Below, piece by piece: positions 10,201-18,536 of a stretch of 64,000 bases of DNA; the stretch's first letter is position 1; the number at the start of each line of letters is the position of its first letter. The position numbers and the translations under genes are program-made. The DNA comes from Agrobacterium larrymoorei. GTDB lineage: Bacteria > Pseudomonadota > Alphaproteobacteria > Rhizobiales > Rhizobiaceae. The stretch is from assembly GCF_030819275.1 (NCBI RefSeq), contig NZ_JAUTBL010000002.1:2501-66500 (forward strand), in the 5' to 3' direction. The notes under the pieces are model-generated. The model made no database searches. It saw only the letters and a program-made list of their open reading frames with translations, and had not been told where the DNA came from.

Positions 10201-13200
10201 CGAAATCGCATCTCGGGAATATCTGAGCGACGACGGCTGGACGCTGCATGCTACCGCCCGCAGCCGAAAGCCGACAGGTCCATTGACCGCTCTCGAAGCC
10301 GTTCTCGACAAAACGAAGGTTACCCACAAAATCGAAGCGGATGCGGCCTATCGTACGGCTCGCAATTTCGGCTTGGATTACGCCGCGTGTTTCCAGCTGC
10401 TTACGCGTGCAGACGTTGTCGATCACAAGTACATTTTCGTCGATCTAAAACAGGCCACGACCCCTGCGCATCCTTATCTGGTATATGGCCTTGATCCCGT
10501 CTCCACCGATGCTGCGTTCCACGGTCTGGTGGCGCTCTTTGGTCTCCTCACCGGTGAAGCAGATGGCGCGCCGTATATTCCTGTGCGCTTTGGTTCTGTA
10601 CGCTTTGCGTTGTCGTCAAAGAGTGTGACCAGCGCAGTTATCGAAGTGCAGCGGTTCAGTCCCTACAGTCTGAAAGCGCGCATTAATCTGCTCGCCGACG
10701 ACGGCACCCTTGTCGCATCCCTTGATGACTGCCGGTTCCGCCGTACTTGGCTCCGCCAGCACCATACACTGGCAAGCGCGTCATTCCATTATCAGGCTAC
10801 TAACGTTGGCGTCGGCTCAGTCCATCCCCACAACGGGCGTCCGGCGTCCACTGACACTCTGCTATCCGAAGTACGCAATGAGGAGCTTGATGAGGCCAGT
10901 CTGATTCTCGATGCAGCCGTGCACCGAGCGGCTTTCGATATTGCACAGTCGTTAAAAGGACAAGGAAAGTTGGTCACTCTGTCTGACCTACCTGGCGGGC
11001 GAGATTTCCAATGCTTCCTGTCAAATTGCCTGTACGGACTTGTTGATATTGGAATGGCGAACCTTGTCGAGGGAGGATGGGAAATTGGGTATTCCTGCGA
11101 TATCCCCCCGGTTGATGACCTGATCAAGCAGGTGAATGATGAGTATCCTGACCGTGTTGCTGAGGCGGTTCTCGTCAACGATGCCTTCCTCGAGACGATG
11201 CGACTTCTTGAGATTGGCCCTTTGCTGGGTGACGATGCCGTCAATCCCGGCTTCTGCAGTAACGCAACGCTCGATCACGTCCGCCACCATACGCCGTTGG
11301 CACGGGTGCGCGAAAAGCTTATCGTCGGTGCTGTGAGAAATGCGCTAGCGGATGTCCATCCAGGCGATGGTTTCACCATCGTTGAGACAGGCGCGGTCTC
11401 GCCAGCCTTTAGTCAACGTCTGGCCGATATGGCATCGGAAAAAAATGCCCGTCTTGTCATTTTGGAGCCATCGGATCATCTGCGCCGGACGCTGGAGATA
11501 CAGTTCGAGGCGAACCCGTCCGTTTCCTGCTTCGACCCGGAGCAACCGGTGGAGATCGAGCATGCTCATTTGGTGGTAAGTGCCAGTGGTTATGCCTATG
11601 GCTCGCTTGGGCGCAGCAAGGCCGTACAGTCCGTTTTGCGCACGGCTGCAATTACGGGCGGGCGAGTGGTCGCGACCGAGGTCGCTTCGTCTGCTTTCGC
11701 TGACTTCGTCTACGGGATGACCGACGGCTGGTTCGGGGAAAGCGCAACCCCTGAATTCCCGATTGGCCGAACCTCGAGCGAGACACAGTGGTCGGATCTT
11801 CTCGTTAATTCCGGCTTCCCCAATCCTGTGTTTTTGCACGTTGAAAGCGCTGGCGGTGCCTTGATTTTGATCGAAGCGATGCCCGGCGATCAGTCTCGCG
11901 ACGTCTCCCAACCTGTGCGGCGCGATTTCGACAACATCGTTGAGCTCATTGCGGATGAGGGACTAGTTGCAGGTGCGGCACAGAGCGTGAAAAACACGCT
12001 GCATTGCTCGGCCAGGAATGCACAAGAGGAGTTCCGCGCGTTTTTTGCCGAGAAACAGGCGGCTCGCGGGTTTATGTTCACTGTAAAAGGCAGGACCAGC
12101 ACATCGTCTGCGTTCCAGAATGACGTTTTGATACTGTCCGCTTTTGGCGAAGCGGTTCGAGCTGCCGCAAATCGCGAGGAAGCCGTTCTTCCCGTGAGGC
12201 TGCTTATTGTGGCCCCTGGCGGCGCGCCTGCATCCTGCCCCGTTGCCGATCCTGCGGCGAGTGGGATATGGACTTTCGCGCGTGTGCTTCAAAATGAGTA
12301 CAGCGAACTCGATATCATTCTCGTCGATCCAGTCGATGATCAGGAATTGCGGGTTGGTGCTGTTGTCGCGCTTCTTGATGGAAAACACGCAGATAAGGAG
12401 TGGGTACAAGACAGAGATACCGGACAGCTATCAGCGATACGGGCTGTGACCGGCCCCATGCCCAATCATCAGTTGAAAACGACACTGTTTGACGGTGCTG
12501 CAATTCGGCAGACATCAGCGGGACGAATCGACTCCATCCATTGGGAAGAAACCGCGCTTGAGGTGCCAGGCGCAGGCGAGGTCAGTATCGAGGTCTCTGC
12601 AACCGGATTGAACTTCCGAGACGTCATGTGGTCCATGGGACTTTTGCCGGAGGAGGCACTGGAAGACGGTTTTGCCGGAGCGACGATTGGCATGGAGATG
12701 TCCGGCACAGTCATCGCCGTCGGTACCGGCGTCGATGATATAGCCCCCGGTGATGTCGTCATGGGTATTGCTCCTAAGGCGCTCTCGACCCACGTTGTGG
12801 TTGCCAGAGAAGGTGTGACGAAGATCCCGGCAGGCCTCGATCACGTCGCCGCGGCTACCATTCCAGTCGCATTTCTCACCGCTTACTATTCGATTGTCGA
12901 GCTTGGTCGTATCAAGAAGGGTGAGACGATCCTGATTCACGGTGCTGCCGGTGGCGTTGGTCTCGCAGCAATTCAGATTGCAAAGCTTTTTGGTGCGAAG
13001 GTCATAGCTACAGCTGGCACCATCGAAAAACGGCAATTCCTCTCAGTAATTGGCGCCGACCATGTCTTCGACTCAAGATCCATGTCTTTTGTACGCGATA
13101 CGTTGCGTGCGACGGACGACAAGGGTGTCGATCTGGTTCTCAATTCTCTCTTCGCAGAAGCGATGGAGCGGAGCTTCGAATTGCTGAAGCCCTTCGGCCG

Positions 13201-14707
13201 ATTCTTGGAATTGGGCAAGCGAGACTACTATTCGGACCGTAAACTGGCTCTGCGGCCGTTCAGGCGTAACATCTCCTATTTTGGAATTGATGCCGACCAG
13301 CTTCTGGTCAATGTGCCGGCTGTGACGCGCCGCATTTTCACTGAGGTCGGAACCCTATTTGCCGAACGTAAGCTGACTGCTTTGCCTTACCGAGCATTTG
13401 GGTTTGATGAGATCGCGCCAGCTTTCCGGTTGATGCAGAATGCTGGTCATATCGGCAAGATCGTAATCCGGCCCCCGATTGCCTCGCAAGACATGGTATT
13501 GAAGCGAAACAACAAGCGTCTTGAGTTGGCGGAAGGCGTGTATCTGGTGGTCGGCGGCGTTGGCGGTTTCGGCCTGGCGGCTGCCGATTGGTTGGCCATG
13601 CGGGGAGCAACACATATCGCGCTGTGCACGCGTCGTGGGGTAGCGGACGATGAAACATGCGCGGCAATGCAGAATTGGGGCGCAGCAGGTATCGCATCCA
13701 GCGTACATGCATGCGATGTCTGCGATGAAATGCAGCTTGAAAACCTACTGCGAGAATTGCGTAGCGTTGGTCCGCTGAAGGGTATCGTTCATGCCGCCAT
13801 GGTGCTGGAAGACGGCCTCATTTCGAACCTCAACCGAGGTCGTAACCGCGCTGTTATCGAGGTTAAGGCGGATGGCGCTTCGAATCTCGACCGTTTGACG
13901 AGAAGCGACGAACTGGACATCTTCCTTCTCTTCTCATCGGCCACGACGATGATCGGTAATCCCGGTCAAGCGAATTATGTCGCCGCGAACGGGTATCTGG
14001 AAGGTCTGGCACGGTCTCGCCGTACGGCAGGATTACCGGCACTCGCAATTGGCTTCGGAGCGATCGCCGACGCAGGCTTTCTGTCTCGCAATACCGAAGT
14101 CGGTGACATGCTTGCCCGAAAAATCGGGAAGACGGCGCTGAAGGCTAAAAATGCTCTGGCTTTCGTCGAGCAGATCATCGTGAACGATAGCGGCGATATA
14201 GATGCTGCGGCTGTCATGGTTGCCGAAATCGACTGGGCCAGCGCGGCCTCACTTCCTATTACCGGCACGCCGCTTTTCTCTGCCATTCCACGCCATTCTA
14301 CGAATATGGGCAGCAGCGACGGCGAGCAGGTGGACTTGGCCGCGCTGGTCGCGGGCAAGCCGAATGAAGAGGCGCAGGGGATTCTTCATGGCTTCTTGGC
14401 TGCGGAAATTGCCTCTATCCTCAAAATCGCGGAGGATAGCATCAAGCCGGACAAGGCGCTTAAGGACATAGGCCTCGACAGCCTGATGATGATGGAGCTC
14501 GGAACAGGGTTTCAGCAGAAGACCGGCATTGACATACCGCTTTCTGGAATGAGCGACGGTGCTACGATCGGCGATGTCGTTAAAAAGCTTCAGGATAAAT
14601 TGACCGCAGGAGCTGAAATGGTCCTCGCCACATCGGAGGAAGCGTCGGTATTGGCCGAACTGACTGAAAAGCACGTATCCCAGGCGCAACAGCGCAAGCC
14701 AGGGTAA
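7253..14707 (+). CDS. rkpA: Modular fatty-acid/polyketide synthase-like protein RkpA
   Basis: 2484 residues from the ATG at 7253 (AGGA seven bases upstream; the frame is open from a TTG at 7172, but the ketosynthase begins right after 7253). The order, read from motifs, is: ketosynthase (DTACSSSL, Cys171; EGHGTGTKVGD; NIGHAEPASG), acyltransferase (GHSVGE, Ser616), dehydratase (HVVDGKSILP, His921), a methyltransferase-like segment near residues 1340-1500 without a clear SAM-binding glycine motif, enoyl reductase (HGAAGGVGL, about residue 1898), ketoreductase (VVGGVGGFG, about 2100; catalytic QANYVAANGY) and acyl carrier protein (GLDSLMM, Ser2410). No thioesterase follows. It is one fully reducing module. 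In S. meliloti RkpA is needed for capsule production and is thought to make a specific lipid. It heads a tight operon with rkpGHIJ. Release of the chain is probably done by RkpG. Confidence 0.95.
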   Translation: MTVEILGRACVAPSASNVQELLSILKEARCTVSSIPDDRWNHARFWHPAKGVPGKAYTFAAGVIDNVFEFDAELFGLSAREAANMDPQQRILLKTVWRAVEDARLSLSQLRAERVGVYIGASSLDSGNLQVEDPASGSPHFMTGNTLSIISNRISHIFGLNGPSMTIDTACSSSLVALHQARQALEDDQIDTAIVGGVNLLLHPFSFVGFSQARMLSPEGLCRAYAEEGEGYVRAEGAGAIVLQRSDRVKREGRRSRATVVATGMNSSGRTNGISLPSREAQAQLLRNVYDDHGIDRSQLAFVEGHGTGTKVGDPAELWAIGTVLAKGRAEPLPIGSIKSNIGHAEPASGILGLIKAMLSLENDIFPATLHAHELNSSVDFTDLNIDVNRELRRLERDGTRRLAGVNSFGFGGTNVHVVLSDPPQLDSDAGAAPDFEAPVVISAHTPSALRTLLESYQQRLLGSDKEAASRLLTADGDLMALRHRFATTAKSVDEFASAITSYLEQGGSSHSQVGETAGKVVKTAFFYAGNGSQWAGMGADAYRESKEFRSRFDTFSEMFVERAGLDLSILLQSADLELKLRDTRIAQAMLFAVQAALTDCLVARGVRPDTVFGHSVGEIAAAYAAGVLSAEDAATIVAVRSKHQHSLAGTGTMAAVVMSEAATVSFSERHGLSNIVVAGVNAHNSVTISGPVEEIKRFKALAQAERYVVHVLDIDYPFHHPIIDREKPTFLNEIPALSPSKGHTKFVSTVKGTVVDGRTLDSEYWWLNVREPIAFEPAVQFAIEDGCNLFLEISPRSILSNYVLETGKQASASITVLPTLTRPGMEPGIDPLQSIFLRSVAHGVNAGRRSAAGSTASIVAPPVPFENVQCRPATTSDSLNIFGRDNADGVYTLLGWRSDPNSANWKNHIDAQLFPDLAGHVVDGKSILPGSAFIEIALQAAQQYYGASDLEVTNLEIFRPLELRDNKLSELSTKISPETGVIEIASREYLSDDGWTLHATARSRKPTGPLTALEAVLDKTKVTHKIEADAAYRTARNFGLDYAACFQLLTRADVVDHKYIFVDLKQATTPAHPYLVYGLDPVSTDAAFHGLVALFGLLTGEADGAPYIPVRFGSVRFALSSKSVTSAVIEVQRFSPYSLKARINLLADDGTLVASLDDCRFRRTWLRQHHTLASASFHYQATNVGVGSVHPHNGRPASTDTLLSEVRNEELDEASLILDAAVHRAAFDIAQSLKGQGKLVTLSDLPGGRDFQCFLSNCLYGLVDIGMANLVEGGWEIGYSCDIPPVDDLIKQVNDEYPDRVAEAVLVNDAFLETMRLLEIGPLLGDDAVNPGFCSNATLDHVRHHTPLARVREKLIVGAVRNALADVHPGDGFTIVETGAVSPAFSQRLADMASEKNARLVILEPSDHLRRTLEIQFEANPSVSCFDPEQPVEIEHAHLVVSASGYAYGSLGRSKAVQSVLRTAAITGGRVVATEVASSAFADFVYGMTDGWFGESATPEFPIGRTSSETQWSDLLVNSGFPNPVFLHVESAGGALILIEAMPGDQSRDVSQPVRRDFDNIVELIADEGLVAGAAQSVKNTLHCSARNAQEEFRAFFAEKQAARGFMFTVKGRTSTSSAFQNDVLILSAFGEAVRAAANREEAVLPVRLLIVAPGGAPASCPVADPAASGIWTFARVLQNEYSELDIILVDPVDDQELRVGAVVALLDGKHADKEWVQDRDTGQLSAIRAVTGPMPNHQLKTTLFDGAAIRQTSAGRIDSIHWEETALEVPGAGEVSIEVSATGLNFRDVMWSMGLLPEEALEDGFAGATIGMEMSGTVIAVGTGVDDIAPGDVVMGIAPKALSTHVVVAREGVTKIPAGLDHVAAATIPVAFLTAYYSIVELGRIKKGETILIHGAAGGVGLAAIQIAKLFGAKVIATAGTIEKRQFLSVIGADHVFDSRSMSFVRDTLRATDDKGVDLVLNSLFAEAMERSFELLKPFGRFLELGKRDYYSDRKLALRPFRRNISYFGIDADQLLVNVPAVTRRIFTEVGTLFAERKLTALPYRAFGFDEIAPAFRLMQNAGHIGKIVIRPPIASQDMVLKRNNKRLELAEGVYLVVGGVGGFGLAAADWLAMRGATHIALCTRRGVADDETCAAMQNWGAAGIASSVHACDVCDEMQLENLLRELRSVGPLKGIVHAAMVLEDGLISNLNRGRNRAVIEVKADGASNLDRLTRSDELDIFLLFSSATTMIGNPGQANYVAANGYLEGLARSRRTAGLPALAIGFGAIADAGFLSRNTEVGDMLARKIGKTALKAKNALAFVEQIIVNDSGDIDAAAVMVAEIDWASAASLPITGTPLFSAIPRHSTNMGSSDGEQVDLAALVAGKPNEEAQGILHGFLAAEIASILKIAEDSIKPDKALKDIGLDSLMMMELGTGFQQKTGIDIPLSGMSDGATIGDVVKKLQDKLTAGAEMVLATSEEASVLAELTEKHVSQAQQRKPG

Positions 14708-14709
14708 AG

Positions 14710-16113
14710 ATGATGGATGACGAATCACCACAGGATGCAGTAGGGGCGCCAGCAGCGCGCAGCGATTATCTTAAAGCCCTGCGTGACCGCAAGGAAGCGT
14801 CGGGCCAGAGCCGCCTCGCCCGTGTGAACCGTCGAGCGCCGCCTTCCGTGAAAGGGCCGAAGCGTTTCGATGATCTGCCGGAGTACAAGAAGATCGTTGC
14901 GCAAAAGGCGATCAGCGATCTCGCGGGCGTTGACAACCCCTTCTACCGCGCCCATGAGAGGGCCGCGGGAGCGACAGCGAAAATCGCGGGGCAGGAGGTT
15001 ATCAATTTCGCCTCCTATGATTATCTCTCGACCAATAGCCATCCTGCGGTGCGGGATGCCGCTATCGCCGTCATTAAGCAGTTTGGCATATCGGCTTCAG
15101 CCAGTCGTCTCGTGGCAGGTGAACGTCCACAGCACGGTCTCCTCGAGCAGAAGATCGCAGCCATTTATGAAGCTGAAGATGCCGTCTGCTTTGTCAGCGG
15201 ATATCTGACCAATGCAACGGTGATCGATTGCCTCGTGGGCCCAAACGATCTCGTCATTCATGATGAACTCATCCATAACAGCGTTCTCGCAGGAGTTAAG
15301 CTATCTGGCGCCACACGTCGTTTTTTCCGTCATAATGATGCCGCTGATCTGGAAAGAATTCTTAACGGTATTGTCGGCGATTTTGACCGTGTCCTTGTCA
15401 TTGTTGAGGGCATTTACTCGATGGATGGCGACATCGCGCCCCTTCCAGAGATTGTCGATCTAAGGGTAAAATTCGGTTTCTGGCTGATGGTGGACGAAGC
15501 TCATGCGCTGGGTGTGATCGGTGAGCGGGGTCGTGGAACATTCGAGCACTTCCGAATAGATCCCCGTTTCGTTGATATCTGGATGGGAACCCTGTCGAAA
15601 ACGGCGTCGAGCTGTGGCGGCTATGTCGCTGGCTGCTCCGCTTTGATTCAGATCCTGAAGGCGCACGCTGGCGGGTTTGTATACAGTGTCGGTCTGGCGC
15701 CGGCACTGGCAAGTAGCGCCCTTGTCAGCCTCGAGATACTCGAAACCGAGGTCGATCGTGTCGCACAGCTGCGTCAAAATGGCCAGCATTTTCTAGAGCT
15801 TGCGCAACACGCAGGACTGGATACAGGCTCCAGTGCAGGCTTCTCGGTTGTCCCGGTCATCGTGGGGGACTCATTGCGAGCGGTTCAACTTTCGAACGAA
15901 TTGTTGAAGGCAGGCGTTAACGCTCTGCCGATCATTTATCCTGCGGTGCAGGAAGGAATGGCACGTTTAAGGTTTTTCCTGACCAGCGATCATACCCCGG
16001 AACAGCTGGAGACTGCTGTGACGCTCACTGCACAAATTCTTCGTGATCTGACTGAGCAGAAGGTGGGACTCGCGAGCCTCGATATGCAACAAGTTGCCAA
16101 GCTCATTACCTGA
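14710..16113 (+). CDS. rkpG: PLP-dependent acyl-amino acid condensing enzyme RkpG
   Basis: 467 residues, starting two bases after the rkpA stop, so probably translationally coupled. It belongs to the alpha-oxoamine synthase family (serine palmitoyltransferase, 8-amino-7-oxononanoate synthase, 2-amino-3-ketobutyrate CoA ligase). Visible marks are INFASYDYLSTNSHP at the substrate site, the DEAHALGVIGERGRGT segment, and the PLP lysine in MGTLSKTASSCGGYVAG (Lys297). The first 90 residues, basic and lysine/arginine rich, are longer than in stand-alone enzymes and could be a docking region. By family, it decarboxylatively joins an acyl thioester to an amino acid. Next to a synthase with no thioesterase, the simplest reading is that it releases the RkpA product as a long-chain amino ketone. 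The amino acid used is unknown. Confidence 0.9.
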   Translation: MMDDESPQDAVGAPAARSDYLKALRDRKEASGQSRLARVNRRAPPSVKGPKRFDDLPEYKKIVAQKAISDLAGVDNPFYRAHERAAGATAKIAGQEVINFASYDYLSTNSHPAVRDAAIAVIKQFGISASASRLVAGERPQHGLLEQKIAAIYEAEDAVCFVSGYLTNATVIDCLVGPNDLVIHDELIHNSVLAGVKLSGATRRFFRHNDAADLERILNGIVGDFDRVLVIVEGIYSMDGDIAPLPEIVDLRVKFGFWLMVDEAHALGVIGERGRGTFEHFRIDPRFVDIWMGTLSKTASSCGGYVAGCSALIQILKAHAGGFVYSVGLAPALASSALVSLEILETEVDRVAQLRQNGQHFLELAQHAGLDTGSSAGFSVVPVIVGDSLRAVQLSNELLKAGVNALPIIYPAVQEGMARLRFFLTSDHTPEQLETAVTLTAQILRDLTEQKVGLASLDMQQVAKLIT

Positions 16114-16137
16114 ACGACTCTTTTGCTGGGAGCGCCA

Positions 16138-16932
16138 ATGCCTCATGTCATCATCACCGGCGGTTCCAGTGGCATAGGCTTGGCGGTTGCGCAGTTGTAC
16201 CACGCCAGAGGCTGGCGGATCTCGTTACTTGCCCGCAGAGAGGACATGCTTGATATGGCGGCTCAAAAGATAAACCACGGCCGAGAGCAGGCCGAGAGCC
16301 GGGTTTTTTGGGCCTCAGTGGATGTTAGTGACGAGCAAGCTCTGCAAATCGCGCTAGCTCGTGCAGAGGCGAATCATGGGCCATGTGACGTGCTCGTCGC
16401 ATCCGCTGGTCGAGTGGACCCGCAGGATTTCGAGCTACAGTCGCCCGAGATTTTCGAGTCGCAGTTTCGCGTTAACTTCCTCGGGACGGTTTATGCCATT
16501 CGCGCCGTCCTCAAGGGTATGAAGCAGCGAGGACGGGGAACCATTGTTTCAATCTCGTCAGGCGCTGCGATGATTGGTATTCCGGGGTATACCGCCTATT
16601 GCGGATCCAAATCTGCGCTGGTCGGATTTGTGGAAGCGCTACGCGGGGAGCTTTCGCATTCCGGCGTCAACGTCTGTATCAGCTTCCCCCCTGACACACT
16701 TACCCCTCAGTATGAGCGTGAAATCACACTTCGATCCGGCCGTGCGCAAACGCTAATGGGAACAGTCGCGCCTTGGCCTGTAGACAAAGTTGCCAAAAAG
16801 ATTGTTTCAGGGGTGGAAAAAGCAAAAGGTGAAATTCATTTTGGCGTCGCACTGACGTTTATGTCATTTTTCTCTCCATTCATTAAGCCAGTTTTGTTTT
16901 GGCGTATGCGGCGTCTTTCGGCTCGATCATGA
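16138..16932 (+). CDS. rkpH: Short-chain dehydrogenase/reductase RkpH
   Basis: 264 residues from the ATG at 16138 (CTGGGAG just upstream). Classical SDR features: cofactor motif TGGSSGIG at residues 6-13, the NNAG-equivalent ASAGRV, catalytic Ser in ISSGAAM and YTAYCGSKSAL with the YxxxK pair. Near the end the hydrophobic FMSFFSPFIKPVLFW may attach it to the membrane, as in 3-ketodihydrosphingosine reductases, which it resembles in length and tail. It would reduce the 3-keto group of the RkpG product. The stop overlaps the rkpI start (ATGA at 16929-16932). Confidence 0.9.
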   Translation: MPHVIITGGSSGIGLAVAQLYHARGWRISLLARREDMLDMAAQKINHGREQAESRVFWASVDVSDEQALQIALARAEANHGPCDVLVASAGRVDPQDFELQSPEIFESQFRVNFLGTVYAIRAVLKGMKQRGRGTIVSISSGAAMIGIPGYTAYCGSKSALVGFVEALRGELSHSGVNVCISFPPDTLTPQYEREITLRSGRAQTLMGTVAPWPVDKVAKKIVSGVEKAKGEIHFGVALTFMSFFSPFIKPVLFWRMRRLSARS

Positions 16933-18536
16933 TTATCTCATTCACCGAAACGTCGGTTCACGATACCTATCCAGTGGCACTAACCGTTGCATGCTTTTTT
17001 GTTGCGGCCATCGTGGTTTACGCTACCGACCGGTTCGCTTTACCGCGTAAGATCCGGCGTGAAAACACGCTCAATCATAGTCGGAAGAGAGTGGTGGTCG
17101 AGCAACTGGCAAGATTGCCGATTATCTTTTTTGTCTTTTCGATTTTTTTCGCAATATCATGGCGGCCATTTTACAGCTGCCTCGGCACAATCAGCTTTTT
17201 CGTAATTTTTACAGGGATTTCGCGAGCAAAGTTCATATTTATTCGTGAGCCACTTGTGTTTTCGGACATCGCACTTGTCGTGGATGTCTTTAAGTATAAG
17301 ACAATATTCTACGCCACCAAACTGAATATCGTTTTTTGGATTGTTGCGCTTCTATATGTCTTTGGCGTTTCTGCGCTTTTCATGGTGGAAGAGCCCTCCG
17401 TCATTCCCGCTGCAAATACGGGGTTATGGATCATCGCCGGTGTGCTCGTGCCAACTCTCTCAATACTGTTGCTTTTTGTGAAACCGGTCGGGCACGCGGC
17501 CGCTTCGGCAGCACAAAAGCTTTTGACGACACTAAATGTGAAGTCGAACACAACGCGTTTTGGCACCTTTACATCTGTAAGCTACCATTTCATGCTATGG
17601 CTTGGCATGCGCCGAGACGCGATTATTGGCGAACTAGCGCAGGGGCTTCAAAGTGTTATCAATGACATGTTGGGGCAGCCGAACCGAGAAGCGCCTTTGG
17701 TGATCGTTTGGCAGTCGGAGTCCTTCATGGATCTCCGCAATGTGGGTTGCAAAGATCTTGATTTGCCGACGATCGATATGCTCAGGGAGCGCGCTGCTCA
17801 ATGGGGCCGGTTGACGAGTGTGTTTGAGGGCGGCTACACGCTGCGGACGGAGTTTGCGGTTTTGAGCGGCTTGCAACCAGATGACGTCCACGCTGATGCG
17901 AGCTATCCGTACCTCCGTGCTTCGCATTACGCAAATCTCGTTTGGCCGAATAAGCTCCAGAGGGCAGGCTGGTATACGCACTTTATTCATCCTTATGACC
18001 GAACTTTTTTCTTAAGGCACAAAGCAATGCCTATCTTCGGGTTCCGCAAACTGACCATGCTCGATGATTTCGACCACTTGCCCGAGAGAGACGGTGAGTA
18101 CGTGTCGGACAGGAGACTTACGCAAAAGGTCCTGCATATCGCAGATGGAATTGACAAACAGCAGTCCGCCCTGCTTTTCGTTGCATCGATGGCAAACCAC
18201 GGCCCTTGGGAGTCCGGTCGTTGCAACGGCATGACAGACCCTGTGGAAATCTACAAGGAACTCCTGCGTAAGGCGGATGAGGCCCTAGGTTATTTGGTCC
18301 AAGAACTAGACAAGTACGACAGGCCGGTCTGGCTGGCATTTTACGGTGATCATGCTCCTCTTCTGAAGCAATACGCAGATCCGTTTCCTGATCCTCGAAC
18401 CGATTACTTCATAGTACCTCTGGCGAAAGCAAAACAAAGCAAGCATACCTCGACAGTTGCAAAGTTAGAGGCGCCTTGGACCTTATTTGAAACGCTTCTA
18501 TGGCATGCGCATCTCTACAAGGAGCAGTTCAAATGA
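16929..18536 (+). CDS. rkpI: Sulfatase-like membrane protein RkpI
   Basis: 535 residues from the ATG at 16929, which shares ATGA with the rkpH stop. The N-terminal 220 residues hold about five membrane segments (ALTVACFFVAAIVVYA, IIFFVFSIFFAIS, FWIVALLYVFGV and others). The C-terminal half is an alkaline-phosphatase/sulfatase fold domain facing the periplasm: VIVWQSESFMDL carries the metal and nucleophile region, and FYGDHAPLL the late metal ligand pair. The architecture matches LtaS/MdoB-like phosphoglycerol or phosphoethanolamine transferases rather than true sulfatases. In the operon it may modify the capsule lipid or glycan head group; the substrate is not readable from sequence. From about this gene onward the A+T content rises visibly. 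Confidence 0.85.
   Translation: MIISFTETSVHDTYPVALTVACFFVAAIVVYATDRFALPRKIRRENTLNHSRKRVVVEQLARLPIIFFVFSIFFAISWRPFYSCLGTISFFVIFTGISRAKFIFIREPLVFSDIALVVDVFKYKTIFYATKLNIVFWIVALLYVFGVSALFMVEEPSVIPAANTGLWIIAGVLVPTLSILLLFVKPVGHAAASAAQKLLTTLNVKSNTTRFGTFTSVSYHFMLWLGMRRDAIIGELAQGLQSVINDMLGQPNREAPLVIVWQSESFMDLRNVGCKDLDLPTIDMLRERAAQWGRLTSVFEGGYTLRTEFAVLSGLQPDDVHADASYPYLRASHYANLVWPNKLQRAGWYTHFIHPYDRTFFLRHKAMPIFGFRKLTMLDDFDHLPERDGEYVSDRRLTQKVLHIADGIDKQQSALLFVASMANHGPWESGRCNGMTDPVEIYKELLRKADEALGYLVQELDKYDRPVWLAFYGDHAPLLKQYADPFPDPRTDYFIVPLAKAKQSKHTSTVAKLEAPWTLFETLLWHAHLYKEQFK

Noticed and set aside
9356..10426. 356-codon open frame antisense to rkpA, and similar antisense frames at 35851-36873, 57358-58638 and 59564-60943
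   Set aside because: They mirror high-G+C coding genes in the complementary frame and lack motifs or ribosome sites. The genes on the other strand are well supported.
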